From Streptomyces cathayae (GTDB lineage Bacteria > Actinomycetota > Actinomycetes > Streptomycetales > Streptomycetaceae), in assembly GCF_029760955.1 (NCBI RefSeq), contig NZ_CP121682.1:1984001-2048000 (forward strand): 64,000 bases of DNA. Reading direction: 5' to 3'. The notes beneath the pieces were generated by a model. That model did no database searches and had not been told where the DNA came from. It was given only the letters and a program-made list of their open reading frames with translations. Positions 52,827-62,289 of the stretch are shown here, in pieces (position 1 is the stretch's first letter; every line of letters begins with the position of its first letter). The translations under genes and the position numbers were made by a program.

Positions 52827-53585
52827 TCAGCGGCGTAGCAGGAGGGACGTCACGCGGAGGCGGCCGCTGTGGATCCAGACGTCGGAGTACTCGACGGGCC
52901 GGTCGTCGGCGAGGTAGGTGACCTGCTGGAGGTACTGGACGGGGGCGCCCTCGGCGAGATCGAGGGAGGCGGCGACGTCGGCGCCGGCTGCTTCGGCGCC
53001 GAAGGTACGGCGGGCCGTGGCGATCTTCAGGCCGTAGGTGCCCTCCAGGACGCCGAAGAGGCTGGCCGAGGTGAAGTCGACCTCCTCGATGCCGGGCGCG
53101 AGGTCGGTGCGTACGAAGTTGAAGAGGAGGGCGACCGGGCCCTGATCGGTGCACCGTACCCGTACCAGGCGCAGGACCTTGGTGCCCGGGGTCACGTCCA
53201 GGAGGGCCGCGACCGGCTTGGGCGGTGCGATCAGGGCGCACTCGCGCACCGTGGTCGTAGTCACCACGCCCTGGTCGGCGAAGTCCTCGGAGAGGGTGCT
53301 CAGTTTCTGTGCAATGGCGGGCTCGATCGTCGTCGAGGTCACGAACGTGCCCCGGCCCCGGACCTGGCGGAGCAGGCCCTCCTCGATCAGTGTGGCCAGC
53401 GCCCTGCGCAGGGTGCCGCGGCTGACGCCGAACTCCTGGGCCAGCTCCGGCTCGCTCTTGAGACGGTAGTGCGGCGGCCACTCGCCGCCGGCGATCCGCA
53501 GCCGGATGTGCTCCGAGATCTGGACGTGGATCGCCGTGGGGACGTCCCGTTTGATGCCTGGGACTCCGCCTTTGTCGGCCGTCAC
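52827..53585 (-). CDS. GntR/HutC family regulator of the ribose-type operon
   Basis: 252 residues. GntR winged helix (about 15-85: LAQEFGVSRGTLRRALATLIEEGLLRQVRGRGTFV) and UTRA ligand domain (about 100-245). It is the last gene of the minus-strand operon starting with rbsK and is separated from deoC by about 100 bp. It would repress the operon, most likely through the inverted repeat upstream of rbsK (59812-59859). Start GTG 53585, GAAGGAG-type site about 11 bases upstream. Confidence 0.87.
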   Translation of the reverse strand: MTADKGGVPGIKRDVPTAIHVQISEHIRLRIAGGEWPPHYRLKSEPELAQEFGVSRGTLRRALATLIEEGLLRQVRGRGTFVTSTTIEPAIAQKLSTLSEDFADQGVVTTTTVRECALIAPPKPVAALLDVTPGTKVLRLVRVRCTDQGPVALLFNFVRTDLAPGIEEVDFTSASLFGVLEGTYGLKIATARRTFGAEAAGADVAASLDLAEGAPVQYLQQVTYLADDRPVEYSDVWIHSGRLRVTSLLLRR

Positions 53586-53691
53586 AGTGGTCGCATCTCC
53601 TTCTCCGCTCTCGCCGGACGCGGGTCTCGCCCCGGCGTGGAAGCCGTTCCCCGGCCGCTGTGCGCGGCCGGGGGACGGCGGTGGTGTCCGG

Positions 53692-54405
53692 TCAGTAGCT
53701 GACGGTGGACTCGTCACCGGTGTCGGTGACGATCGCCAGGCCGGCACTGGTCCCGAGCAGGGAGGCGCCCGCCCGCAGGAGCTCCAGGCCCTGGCGGTAG
53801 CTCTTGATCGAGCCGGACGCCTTCACGCGGACCCCTTCCCGCGCACGGTCAACAAGGTAACGAACGCTGGCGGGATTCGCAGTCTCGATCTGACCGCTGC
53901 TGGCGTTCTTCAGGAAGGACGCGCCCGCCTCCATGGCGAGTTCGACCGCGGCCTCCTTCTCCGCGTCGGTCAGCAGCGGCAGTTCGAGCATGACCTTGAC
54001 GGGCAGGCCCGAGGCGCGCACGACGCCCGCGATGTCCTCGCGGAAGTCGTCGTAGCGGCCGCTCTTGAGCCAGCCGACCTGCACGCCGATGTCGAGCTGG
54101 TCGGCGCCGAGGCGGGCGATCTCGGCGGCCTCGGCGGCCTTCCCGGCGCTGGTCATGACGCCGACGCTCGGGAAGTCCAGGGCGGAGGCCACCTCGACGC
54201 CGGTGCCCTTGAGCTCGGCGACGACCAGCGGCAGCCAGGAGGCGGGGACCATCGCCGCGTTGAAGCCGTGGGTGACGGCCTCCTGGGCGTGGGCGATCAT
54301 CTCGTCGCGCGTCGCGTCCGGGTCGATCTTGGTGTGCTGGATGAAGGGCGCCAACTCGGCTGGGGTGAGCTTGAGTTCGGCGGGATTGACGATGGTTTCG
54401 GACAC
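53692..54405 (-). CDS. deoC: Deoxyribose-phosphate aldolase family (DeoC/LacD)
   Basis: 237 residues, TIM barrel. The Schiff-base Lys is expected in ASFLKNASSGQIET, a second Lys in VRVKASGSIKSY, and an Asp in LGADQLDIGVQVG; these match the three catalytic residues of DeoC at a diverged level. It would split a deoxyribose-5-phosphate-like sugar phosphate into acetaldehyde and glyceraldehyde 3-phosphate. Start GTG 54405 with AGGGAGA seven bases upstream. Position in a ribose operon suggests an alternative sugar phosphate substrate is possible. Confidence 0.85.
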   Translation of the reverse strand: MSETIVNPAELKLTPAELAPFIQHTKIDPDATRDEMIAHAQEAVTHGFNAAMVPASWLPLVVAELKGTGVEVASALDFPSVGVMTSAGKAAEAAEIARLGADQLDIGVQVGWLKSGRYDDFREDIAGVVRASGLPVKVMLELPLLTDAEKEAAVELAMEAGASFLKNASSGQIETANPASVRYLVDRAREGVRVKASGSIKSYRQGLELLRAGASLLGTSAGLAIVTDTGDESTVSY

Positions 54406-54526
54406 GGGGTGATCTCCCTTGGGTGGGTGGCGGCAGGAACCCGGCGGATCGGCCGCCGGGGCTTCTCGGTCTGCTGCCGCCGCGAGTCGACGGTGCCGTC
54501 AGCGCCCGCGTGCGGGCCTGCGCGGC

Positions 54527-54982
54527 TCAGACCTTGGAGGCGTACTGCTCCGGTACGACGACGCCCTCGCCGCCGAACCAGCGGGGCGCGTCGACGCCGC
54601 AGTAGAGGCCGATGTTGCCCCAGGGCTCGAAGGCTCCGGTGCGCACCACGGCCTTGGCCTCGCGGGCGAGGTCGCCGAGGACCTCGGCGTGCGGGCGGGT
54701 GGTGAACTCGGCGCCGGCGAAACGCTCGTGCAGCCAGGAGTCGAGGCGGGGGTTGTGGCTCGGGACGTCCTCGGCGCGGACCACGCCCTCGACGACCAGT
54801 TCGTCGGCGATCAGGCCGAGGACGGTGCGCAGGTCGGGCAGGTTCTCGGCGAGGGCCAGGTCGATGCGGTGCGCGTCGCGCGGCACGGGGAAGCCCGCGT
54901 CGACGACGAGCAGCAGGTCGGTGTGGCCCAGGGTGGCGAGGACTCCGCTGAGTTCGGCGTTGAGGATGCCGGAGCGCTTCAT
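54527..54982 (-). CDS. rbsD: D-ribose pyranase (RbsD family)
   Basis: 151 residues. His20 in ATLGHTDLLLVVDAGFPVP is the catalytic His position of RbsD, and the C-terminal GAFEPWGNIGLYCGV is the family's conserved ending. It converts beta-pyranose to furanose forms of ribose so that ribokinase can use it. The gene lies between rbsA and deoC. Confidence 0.9.
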   Translation of the reverse strand: MKRSGILNAELSGVLATLGHTDLLLVVDAGFPVPRDAHRIDLALAENLPDLRTVLGLIADELVVEGVVRAEDVPSHNPRLDSWLHERFAGAEFTTRPHAEVLGDLAREAKAVVRTGAFEPWGNIGLYCGVDAPRWFGGEGVVVPEQYASKV

Positions 54983-55056
54983 GGTGGGTTCCTTTCGGAT
55001 GGGGCCGGCGGGGATGCGGGGCGGACGGGGATGCGGGGCGGACGGGGTCTGCGGGG

Positions 55057-56610
55057 TCAGGCCGCAACCGGTGCCGCTCCGGTGGCGAGGGTCATCACGG
55101 ATTCCTCGGTGGCGTCGGCGGAGTCGACGACGGCCACCAGACGGCCTTCGCTCATCACCGCGATGCGGTCGGTCAGGGTGAGCAGTTCGGGCAGGTCGGA
55201 GGAGGAGCAGAGGATGGCCAGGCCCTTGTCGGCGAGCGCGGTGAGCTGGGCGTAGATCTCGGCCTTGGCGCCGATGTCCACGCCGCGGGTGGGCTCGTCG
55301 AGGATGAGCACGCCCGGGTCGATGGCGAGCCAGCGGCCGAGGACGGCCTTCTGCTGGTTGCCGCCGGACAGGCTGGTGATGGGCTGGGTCATCGTGGCGG
55401 TCTTCACCCGCAGCCGCTGGGCCTGTTCGGTGGCGGCCGCGTCGAAGGCCCGGCGGCGGATCAGGCCGAGCCTGCTGAACGCCTTGGTGGTGAGGGCACC
55501 GACGTTCTCGCCGACGCTCATCGTGGTCAGCAGGCCCTGGGCGCGGCGCTCGCCGGGGACGAAGGCCAGGCGGCGTTCGACGCTGGCGATCGGGTTGCGC
55601 CGTTCGTAGGGCTCGCCGAGCAGTTCCACGGTGCCGCCGGTGCCGGGGTCTGCTCCGAAAAGATTGTGGAGCAGTTCGACGCGGCCGGAGTCGGGGAGTC
55701 CGGCGACGCCGAGGATCTCTCCGGGGCGCAGCTCGAAGGAGACGCCCTGGTGGCGCTTGCCGCTCAACTCCCGGACCTTGAGGGCCGGTTCGGCGGTGGG
55801 CTCGGCGACGGCGCCGACACGGCGGGTGAACTGCCCCAGTTCGCGGCCGACCATGGCGGCGACGGCCTGGTCGGGGGTGGTGTCCTCGCTGCGCCAGGAG
55901 GCGACGTGGCCGCCGTCGCGCAGGACCTGGATGTGGTCGGCCAGGCGGAAGACCTCCGGCATGCGGTGGGAGACGTAGAGCATGGTCGTCCCGTTGGCCT
56001 TGAGCTTGTCCATGAGGGCGAACAGGCGGTCGGCCTCGGCGGGGGTGAGCATCGCCGTGGGTTCGTCCAGGATCAGGACGCGGCAGCCCCGGGCGATGGA
56101 GCGGGCCACCACGATGAGCTGCTGGGTGGCCAGGTCCAGGGTGCGGACGGAGGCGTTCGGGTCCAGGTGGAGGTCGAGTTCGGCGAGGAGTTCGGTGGTG
56201 CGCTCCAGCATGCGGCGCCGGGAGGGGAACCAGCGGTTGCCCGGTTCGACGCCGCTGAGCACGTTCTCGGCGACGGTGCGGTCGGGCAGCAGCGACAGTT
56301 CCTGGGGGACGATCGCCACGCCGTGCCGGCTGAGCATGGCAGCCGGTTCGTAGGAGGTGACCTCCTCGCCGAACACGGCGACGCTGCCCTCGCTGGGCGG
56401 CTGGAGGCCGGCCAGGATCTTGAGCAGGGTCGACTTGCCGGCGCCGTTCTCGCCGAGGAGGGCGGTGATGTCGCCGGCGGGGACGTCGAAGGAGACGTCG
56501 CGCAGGGCGCGGACCGGCCCGAAGTTGCGGGTGAGGCCGCGGACTTGGACGGCCGGCCCGCCGGTGCGGTCCGGGCTCCCGGGGGAGGCGTCGTGCGGTG
56601 CGGGGGTCAT
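55057..56610 (-). CDS. rbsA: Sugar ABC transporter ATPase (RbsA type, two ATPase domains)
   Basis: 517 residues. Two ABC domains: the first has LLGENGAGKSTLLKILAG and VLILDEPTAMLTPAEADRLF; the second has a degenerate P-loop region and SLSGGNQQKAVLGRWLAIDPGVLILDEPTRGVDIGAKAEIY, the usual RbsA pattern. ATG 56610 overlaps the stop of the binding-protein gene by one base (TGATG). It powers uptake of ribose or a related pentose. Confidence 0.9.
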   Translation of the reverse strand: MTPAPHDASPGSPDRTGGPAVQVRGLTRNFGPVRALRDVSFDVPAGDITALLGENGAGKSTLLKILAGLQPPSEGSVAVFGEEVTSYEPAAMLSRHGVAIVPQELSLLPDRTVAENVLSGVEPGNRWFPSRRRMLERTTELLAELDLHLDPNASVRTLDLATQQLIVVARSIARGCRVLILDEPTAMLTPAEADRLFALMDKLKANGTTMLYVSHRMPEVFRLADHIQVLRDGGHVASWRSEDTTPDQAVAAMVGRELGQFTRRVGAVAEPTAEPALKVRELSGKRHQGVSFELRPGEILGVAGLPDSGRVELLHNLFGADPGTGGTVELLGEPYERRNPIASVERRLAFVPGERRAQGLLTTMSVGENVGALTTKAFSRLGLIRRRAFDAAATEQAQRLRVKTATMTQPITSLSGGNQQKAVLGRWLAIDPGVLILDEPTRGVDIGAKAEIYAQLTALADKGLAILCSSSDLPELLTLTDRIAVMSEGRLVAVVDSADATEESVMTLATGAAPVAA

Positions 56611-57641
56611 CAGTCCTCCACGGTCGCGTCGGCGAGGTTGTCGCGGGTGATGAACTGGGCGCCGGTGTCCACGCCCTTGATCTCGGTGCCGTCGGCGAGG
56701 AAGTCGTGCAGCACCTTGACGGCCTGGTAGCCCTGCTCGGCCGGGTTCTGGCTGATGCTGAAGTTCAGGACGCCGCGCTCGATGTACTCGGCGGTCTGGG
56801 TGAGCAGGTCGAAGCCGCCCATGGTGACGTCGTCGGCCTTGCCGGACTGGGCCACCCACTTGGCGGCGGCCGTGGTGGAGCAGCAGTCGAGGCCGGCGAC
56901 GGCGACCACGTTGGACTGGCCGGACATGGTGGACTCGACGGTGTTGTAGGCGCTGTTGGGCTCGTTGCCGACGTTGACCGGGCCGACGATCTTCAGTCCG
57001 CTGCCGTCCAGGCCCTCCTTGAAGCCGTTGAAGCGGTCGTGCGACCAGCCGGCGCCGGTGTCGACGGAGAAGACCACGACGGACTTGCCGTTGACGTCTC
57101 CCTTGAGGTCCTTGCGGAGCTGTTCGGCCTGGGCCTTGCCGGAGCCCTTGAGGTCCTGGCCGACGAAGCCCATCTGATCGGAGTCGGGGTTGTCGGTGTT
57201 GAAGGAGATGATCGGGATGCCCGCCTTGTACGCCTGGCTGATGACGGGCTTGAGGGCGTCGCTGGAGGCGGAGGAGACGGCGAGGCCGTCCACGGCCTTC
57301 TGCTGGATGAGCGTCTGGATCTCGGAGACCTGCTTGGCCGCGTCGCCACCGGTGGGGCCGATGAGGGAGACGTCGGCGCCCAGCTCCTTCCCGGCCTTCT
57401 TCATGCCGGCGCCGATCGGCGTGGCGAAGGCGAGGGACGGGTCGTGGTAGCTGAGCTTGATGCGCATCGGCTTGTCGTCGTCGATCCGCTGCTGGATGTA
57501 GGAGGCCAGCTTGAAGGAGCCGTCGCCGGAGCCGCCGGAGCCGCCGTCGGCGGAGGTGACGGCGCCACAGGCGGTGAGGGAGAGGGCCGCGGCGGCGGCG
57601 GTGACGGCGGTGAGGCTTCTGAGGAGGGTGCGCGGGGACAT
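56610..57641 (-). CDS. rbsB: Ribose-type binding lipoprotein (RbsB)
   Basis: 343 residues. Lipoprotein signal with lipobox (ALSLTACGAV), then a peripla_BP_4-type fold (IGAGMKKAGKELGADVSLIGPTGGDAAKQ, AYKAGIPIISFNTDNPDSDQMGFVGQD, ISQNPAEQGYQAVK). It captures the sugar and hands it to the RbsC permease. The 200-bp gap on its upstream side to rbsC is G-rich with several GTACG-type short repeats, and may carry a secondary promoter. Confidence 0.9.
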   Translation of the reverse strand: MSPRTLLRSLTAVTAAAAALSLTACGAVTSADGGSGGSGDGSFKLASYIQQRIDDDKPMRIKLSYHDPSLAFATPIGAGMKKAGKELGADVSLIGPTGGDAAKQVSEIQTLIQQKAVDGLAVSSASSDALKPVISQAYKAGIPIISFNTDNPDSDQMGFVGQDLKGSGKAQAEQLRKDLKGDVNGKSVVVFSVDTGAGWSHDRFNGFKEGLDGSGLKIVGPVNVGNEPNSAYNTVESTMSGQSNVVAVAGLDCCSTTAAAKWVAQSGKADDVTMGGFDLLTQTAEYIERGVLNFSISQNPAEQGYQAVKVLHDFLADGTEIKGVDTGAQFITRDNLADATVED

Positions 57642-57842
57642 GGAGGCTCCTTCGTCGGGTCCGTGGATCGGCGGTCGGGCGGGGGAGAGGAAGGGCCGGT
57701 GGGGCGGCGGGGGCGGGGGGTGGTGGCGGGGTGGTCGTACCTCGGGGGTACGGGTTGTACGGGGGTCGTACGCGGGTGCGGGTGCCGGGCAGAATGGCTC
57801 AGGCGCGGGTCGGACGGGGGACGGACGGGGGACCGACGTCGC

Positions 57843-58880
57843 TCAGGCGCGGGTCTTGCGCTTGCGCTGCCAGGTGTCGGCCGCGACGGCGGCGACGATG
57901 ACGAGGCCGGTGACGACGGTCTGCCAGAAGGACGAGATGCCCTTGATGTTGAGGATGTTCTGAAGGAGACCGATGAAGGCGACGCCGATGACGGTGCCCC
58001 ACATCGTTCCGGAGCCGCCGAAGAGGGCGGCGCCGCCGATGATGACGGCCGAGATGACGGTGAGTTCCAGGCCCTGTCCGGTCACGCCCTGCACGTAGGA
58101 GAGGAAGGACAGGCCGAGGACGCCGGCGAGGCCCGCGGTGAAGCCGGAGAGGACGAAGGCGGTCAGCTTGACCCGCTTGACGTTGACGCCGACGAGCCGG
58201 GCGGCCTCCTGGTTGCCGCCGACCGCGTAGGTGTTGAAGCCGAAGCGGGAGCGGGCCAGCAGGACGACGCCGAGGGCGGCGACGGCTGCGAAGAAGACGA
58301 ACTGCATGGGCACGAGGCCGAACAGCCGTCCCTGGCCGAGCAGGTTGAACTCGGCGACGCCCGGCTGGGAGGAGCTCAGCGAGATCGGAGCGCCGTCGGA
58401 GATGAGCAGGGCGATGCCGCGGAAGACGCTGAGCGTGCCGAGGGTGACGATGAAGGACGGGACGCCGAGGACCACCACGGCCAGGCCGTTGAAGAGTCCG
58501 GCGAGGACGCCGACCGCGAGGCCGACGAACATGGCCGCGGGCCAGCTCCAGCCGTCCGATATGAGCATGCCGGTGGAGATCGCGGAGAGGGCGTAGGTGG
58601 AGCCGACCGAGAGGTCGATCTCACCGTTGAGGATGACGAAGGTCGCCCCGACGGCCATGATGCCGATCTGCGCGATCTGCTGGCCCACCGAGAGGAGGTT
58701 GTCGGACTGGGCGAAGGTCGGCGAGAGCACGGTGCCCAGGAGGAAGAGCAGGACGAGCGCGGCGAAGACGCCGGCCTCCCGCGCGTGTAGCAGTCTGCGC
58801 AGCGCGAACGGGAACTGCCGGGTGCTCGCGTCGGACGCCGGGGCCGCGGTGGCGGGCGGCTTGGTGGTGGTCGAGGTCAC
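57843..58880 (-). CDS. rbsC: Ribose-type ABC permease (RbsC)
   Basis: 345 residues with about 8-10 membrane helices. NGEIDLSVGSTYALSAISTGML and AVGGNQEAARLVGVNVKRVK are the classic RbsC/BPD_transp_2 stretches. GTG 58880 (GGAAG six bases upstream) overlaps rbsK by four bases (GTGA). Downstream of rbsK, upstream of rbsB. Confidence 0.9.
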   Translation of the reverse strand: MTSTTTKPPATAAPASDASTRQFPFALRRLLHAREAGVFAALVLLFLLGTVLSPTFAQSDNLLSVGQQIAQIGIMAVGATFVILNGEIDLSVGSTYALSAISTGMLISDGWSWPAAMFVGLAVGVLAGLFNGLAVVVLGVPSFIVTLGTLSVFRGIALLISDGAPISLSSSQPGVAEFNLLGQGRLFGLVPMQFVFFAAVAALGVVLLARSRFGFNTYAVGGNQEAARLVGVNVKRVKLTAFVLSGFTAGLAGVLGLSFLSYVQGVTGQGLELTVISAVIIGGAALFGGSGTMWGTVIGVAFIGLLQNILNIKGISSFWQTVVTGLVIVAAVAADTWQRKRKTRA

Positions 58881-59794
58881 GAGGCACTTCCAATCAGGGC
58901 GTTCAGCTGGGCTCTGGTGGGCAGGGCAGGGATGACGCCCGCGATCGACACGGTGTGCGAGCCCGCGGCGGCGGCGAACTCCACGGCCCGGTCGACGGGC
59001 CGGCCCTCGGCCAGCGCGACGGCGAAGGCGGCGGTGAAGGAGTCCCCGGCGCCCGTGGTGTCCACGACCGTCCGGGCCGGATGCGGGGGCACCGTGGTGA
59101 CGCCGGTGTCCTGGGCGACCAGCGCGCCCTCGCCGCCTCGGGTGATGACGACGGTGCCGCCGGTGCGCTCGTGCAGCGCGCGGGCCAGGTCCTCGTCGCC
59201 GAGCCCGTGCCCCTCGTCGAGGCCGAGGAGGACGGGGGCCTCCGTCTGGTTGGGCGTGAGCACGTCGATGAGGGGCCAGCACGCGTCGGGCAGCGGCCGG
59301 GCGGGGGCCGGGTTCAGCAGGGTGCGGGTGCCGTTCTCGCGTCCGGCGCGGAGGGCGGCGACGACGGCTTCCTCGGGGATTTCCATGGAAACGACGAGGA
59401 TGTCGGCGGAGGCGATCTCGGCACGGAAGGCGTCGACGGCGGCGGCGTCCAGTTCGTCCAGGGCGCCGGGGGCGATGGCGATGCGGTTCTCCCCGGACGG
59501 CTCGACCAGGATGAACCCGACCATCGTGGGCGCCTCTGCGGTGACCACGTGCTCGGCGCTCACCCCCTCGCGCTGCCACAACTCCCGCGCCGAGCGGCCG
59601 AACTCGTCGTCGCCGACGGCCGTGAGCAGCGTGACCTCGGCACCCAGCCGAGCGGCGGCAACAGCCTGGTTGCTGCCCTTCCCGCCGGCGCCCGAGTCGA
59701 AGACGCCGCCCGAGACGGTCTCACCGGCCGCAGGCGCCTTGGGCACGCGCATGGTGAGGCCGGCTCCATAACTTCCGACAACCGCGATCTTCAT
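58877..59794 (-). CDS. rbsK: Ribokinase (PfkB family)
   Basis: 305 residues. Substrate motif GGKGSNQAVAAARLGAEV at about 39-56, NQTEAPVL and the C-terminal PfkB signature VVDTTGAGDSFTAAFAVALAEG with the catalytic Asp in GAGD. It phosphorylates ribose (or a like sugar) with ATP. It is the first gene of the operon; ATG 59794 follows the operator-like repeats. Confidence 0.9.
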   Translation of the reverse strand: MKIAVVGSYGAGLTMRVPKAPAAGETVSGGVFDSGAGGKGSNQAVAAARLGAEVTLLTAVGDDEFGRSARELWQREGVSAEHVVTAEAPTMVGFILVEPSGENRIAIAPGALDELDAAAVDAFRAEIASADILVVSMEIPEEAVVAALRAGRENGTRTLLNPAPARPLPDACWPLIDVLTPNQTEAPVLLGLDEGHGLGDEDLARALHERTGGTVVITRGGEGALVAQDTGVTTVPPHPARTVVDTTGAGDSFTAAFAVALAEGRPVDRAVEFAAAAGSHTVSIAGVIPALPTRAQLNALIGSAS

Positions 59795-59811
59795 CGACAC
59801 ACCACTTTGTG

Positions 59812-59859
59812 TATGGACAACCATGTACAAGCGAGAGCGTAGGTACAGGGATGTCCATA
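59812..59859. promoter_or_regulatory. 17-bp inverted repeat upstream of rbsK (candidate GntR operator)
   Basis: TATGGACAACCATGTAC (59812-59828) faces GTACAGGGATGTCCATA (59843-59859): the two arms match at 15 of 17 positions, with 14 bases between. Each arm contains a TGGACA/TGTCCA half. It lies 18-65 bp upstream of rbsK; GntR/HutC proteins bind such sites, and the operon encodes one. Confidence 0.65.
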
Positions 59860-60095
59860 GTCAATGGCCTGGAACGCAACGAACACGTGACGCACCCGCC
59901 CCCACCCCGACCCCGCCCCCACCCCCGTCACACGCGCGAGGACATACCGGCGTGCTCCGCTGACCCACCGAGGCAGAGGAACCCGGCAGACCAGGGAGCC
60001 GTTGGCCACCGAGGGCCCACGCACCGCCAACGCCCCAAAGACTCCCGGCCCCTCGCGTCACGGCTGCGCACAGCGGCTCTCCCTCACCGGTCACC

Positions 60096-60123
60096 GGGCA
60101 ACGGGCAACGGGCAACGGGCAAC
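60096..60123 (+). repeat. Heptamer tandem repeat, 4 units
   Basis: Four exact copies of GGGCAAC. Non-coding. Same unit length as the repeat at 15217, though different sequence. Confidence 0.85.
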
Positions 60124-60270
60124 GAGGCCGTACGACTGGCCGAACGCCGGAAACCAGCCGCATCCCGTACGCGCCATGGACGACCGGCGCATTCTCTCGC
60201 TACGCTCACCGAGCGATTGACAACGATGTCCAAGTCCGGGCGCAGCAGCTACGGAAAGCGGAGATCATCG

Positions 60271-62289
60271 ATGGTCACACGGAGAGATCTGCTGCGGACG
60301 GGCAGCGCGACTGTCGCGGCGGGCGGGCTGGGACTCGTACGGCCACCACGGGCCGGGGCCGCCCCGGCGCCCCGCCTCCTTCCGTCCTTCGGTCGCCCCA
60401 CCCGCCTCGACGTGGCCGACGTCAGCGCCCTCGACGGCCACGACCAACTGCTTCTCACGACCCTCCAGGGCGTCGTCAACCGCCGCGAACCACGCCTCTA
60501 CTTCCGTTACGACACCGGGGACGCCGACCTGCGCTGGCTGGCCGGCACCGGCGCGGGCATCACCCCTCACGACCACGCCCTGGACCTGGTGAACCGGTAC
60601 CGCCGCGAGGTGCACGGCGCCGTGCTGATCGACCCGGACGTGCCCGACTCGGTCAATGTCGCCACCACCCTGGCCGGTCTGACCGACGCGGTGGCGGCCA
60701 CCGCGGAACAGGCCGACCGTCACGGCCTCAGAACGGTCACCGACCTGCGCGGCCGCTTCGACCCCGACGACGTGCCCGCCACCTACCGCTGGCAGCTCCG
60801 CCACCTCTTCCCACGCTGCGCCCACACCCTGGTGGCCGGACTGCCGCCGGTCCGCACCGTGCCCGTCACGGGGGTGCGGTGGCGGGAGATCGCGAGGGAG
60901 ACGGAGCGTGTGCGCGACAGCTCCAACCGCCGTACCCGCACGCTGGACCTGAGCCCGGAGCTGAGCGACGGCGGCAACGGCGGCGCCGTGTATCTGCGGT
61001 TCCAGGACTCCTTCGGCGACGACGGCTGGGGGGCGTCCGTGGGCTCCGTCGCCCTGTACGCCGACGGGGTGCAGACCGTCGGCTTCACCCCGGGCACCGA
61101 AGCCGAGAGGCCCTACCTCTTCGACGGCCTCAACTCCTCCATCGGCGGCGACGCCAACCGGTTCGGCGACGGCGACGGCGGCTACTTCGTCTACCGTTTC
61201 ACCGTCCCGGGCGGCACGGAGCGGCTGGTCGCCGAGGTCGACCTGTGGAACCAGTTCCTCGTCACCGCCACCACCACGGCCCCGACCCGACGCGAACCGT
61301 TCCCCCACTTCCGTGACTACGCGGTCGCGAGCAGGGCCATGGTCCTGTGGCTGCCGCCCGCCGGCGAGACCGGTGACCTGCTCGACGACGCGCTGAGCCG
61401 ACTCGCGCCGACCACGCCCTACACCGGCTGGTTCCCCAACGACGTGGCCGGTGAATGGAGCGGCGTCGACCGCGCCTCGCGGCACGGCGTCGAGGTCGTC
61501 GCCACGGACTTCTACATGAACGGGACGGTCCACGCGGGTGTGCCCGCGCGCGTCTCCAGCCGTGTCCGCACACGGCCGAAAGCGAGGCTCCGCAACCGCG
61601 TCTACGTCACTTTCACCGTCGGCGAGGGCGACAACGTGCAGTACTGCCAGCATCGTATGCGGGACATCTGGGACGACCCGGCACGCGGCACCGTCCCCGT
61701 CAACTGGACCGTCAGCCCTCTGCTCGCCGACCTCGGCCCCGCGCTGCTCGCCCACTACCAGCGCACCGCCACCGACAACGACCTCCTCGTCTGCGGCCCG
61801 TCCGGCGCCGGTTACACCTACCCCGCCTCCTGGCCCGAGGAGCACCTGGCCGCCTACACCGAACTGACCGGCCGCTATCTGCGCCGCACGGGCATGGATC
61901 TCGTGTATGCGTACAACCCGCGCAACGCGGCGGGCGACGGCTGGACCCCCTTCGACGAACGCGTCGTCTCCTCGTACGCCCGCCACACACCCCTGCGCGG
62001 CATCATCCAGTCCTGGGAGACCGGCGACCTCCAGACCCGCGCCGGCGGCATCCCGGTGATCGGCAACTTCTTTCCGCAGGGCAAGGGCCCGGAATTCCGG
62101 GACGCACTGCTGAAGCACATCGAGCACCGGGACCCGTCCCGCCCCCTGTTCATCGCCGCGGCCATCAACGCCTGGACCTGGGCACCGAACGACATCGCAG
62201 CCCTCGCGGCACTCCTGGACGACCCGTTCGAGGTGGTGCGCGGTGACGTCTTCTTCGAGTTGCTGAACAGGACCCACAACCGCAACTGA
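60271..62289 (+). CDS. GxGYxYP family protein, Tat-exported putative glycoside hydrolase
   Basis: 672 residues from ATG 60271 (GGAG seven bases upstream). The N-terminus TRRDLLRTGSATVAAGGLG is a twin-arginine signal. The C-terminal region contains GPSGAGYTYPASWPEEH, the family-naming Gly-x-Gly-Tyr-x-Tyr-Pro motif, and YVTFTVGEGDNVQYCQHRMRDIWDDP before it. A middle beta-rich domain (about 220-360, DLSPELSDGGNGGAVYLRFQDSFGDDGWG) resembles a carbohydrate-binding-like insert. Members are thought to be secreted glycosidases in polysaccharide loci, without a settled reaction. It is divergent from the ribose-type operon. Confidence 0.85.
   Translation: MVTRRDLLRTGSATVAAGGLGLVRPPRAGAAPAPRLLPSFGRPTRLDVADVSALDGHDQLLLTTLQGVVNRREPRLYFRYDTGDADLRWLAGTGAGITPHDHALDLVNRYRREVHGAVLIDPDVPDSVNVATTLAGLTDAVAATAEQADRHGLRTVTDLRGRFDPDDVPATYRWQLRHLFPRCAHTLVAGLPPVRTVPVTGVRWREIARETERVRDSSNRRTRTLDLSPELSDGGNGGAVYLRFQDSFGDDGWGASVGSVALYADGVQTVGFTPGTEAERPYLFDGLNSSIGGDANRFGDGDGGYFVYRFTVPGGTERLVAEVDLWNQFLVTATTTAPTRREPFPHFRDYAVASRAMVLWLPPAGETGDLLDDALSRLAPTTPYTGWFPNDVAGEWSGVDRASRHGVEVVATDFYMNGTVHAGVPARVSSRVRTRPKARLRNRVYVTFTVGEGDNVQYCQHRMRDIWDDPARGTVPVNWTVSPLLADLGPALLAHYQRTATDNDLLVCGPSGAGYTYPASWPEEHLAAYTELTGRYLRRTGMDLVYAYNPRNAAGDGWTPFDERVVSSYARHTPLRGIIQSWETGDLQTRAGGIPVIGNFFPQGKGPEFRDALLKHIEHRDPSRPLFIAAAINAWTWAPNDIAALAALLDDPFEVVRGDVFFELLNRTHNRN

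Larger units (their letters stand above)
59795..60270. other. Divergent intergenic region, rbsK / GxGYxYP gene
   Basis: About 475 bp: the operator-like inverted repeat near rbsK, a heptamer tandem repeat at 60096-60123, and a short in-frame extension of the GxGYxYP gene (possible ATG 60227) that has no better ribosome site than the chosen start. Confidence 0.6.
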
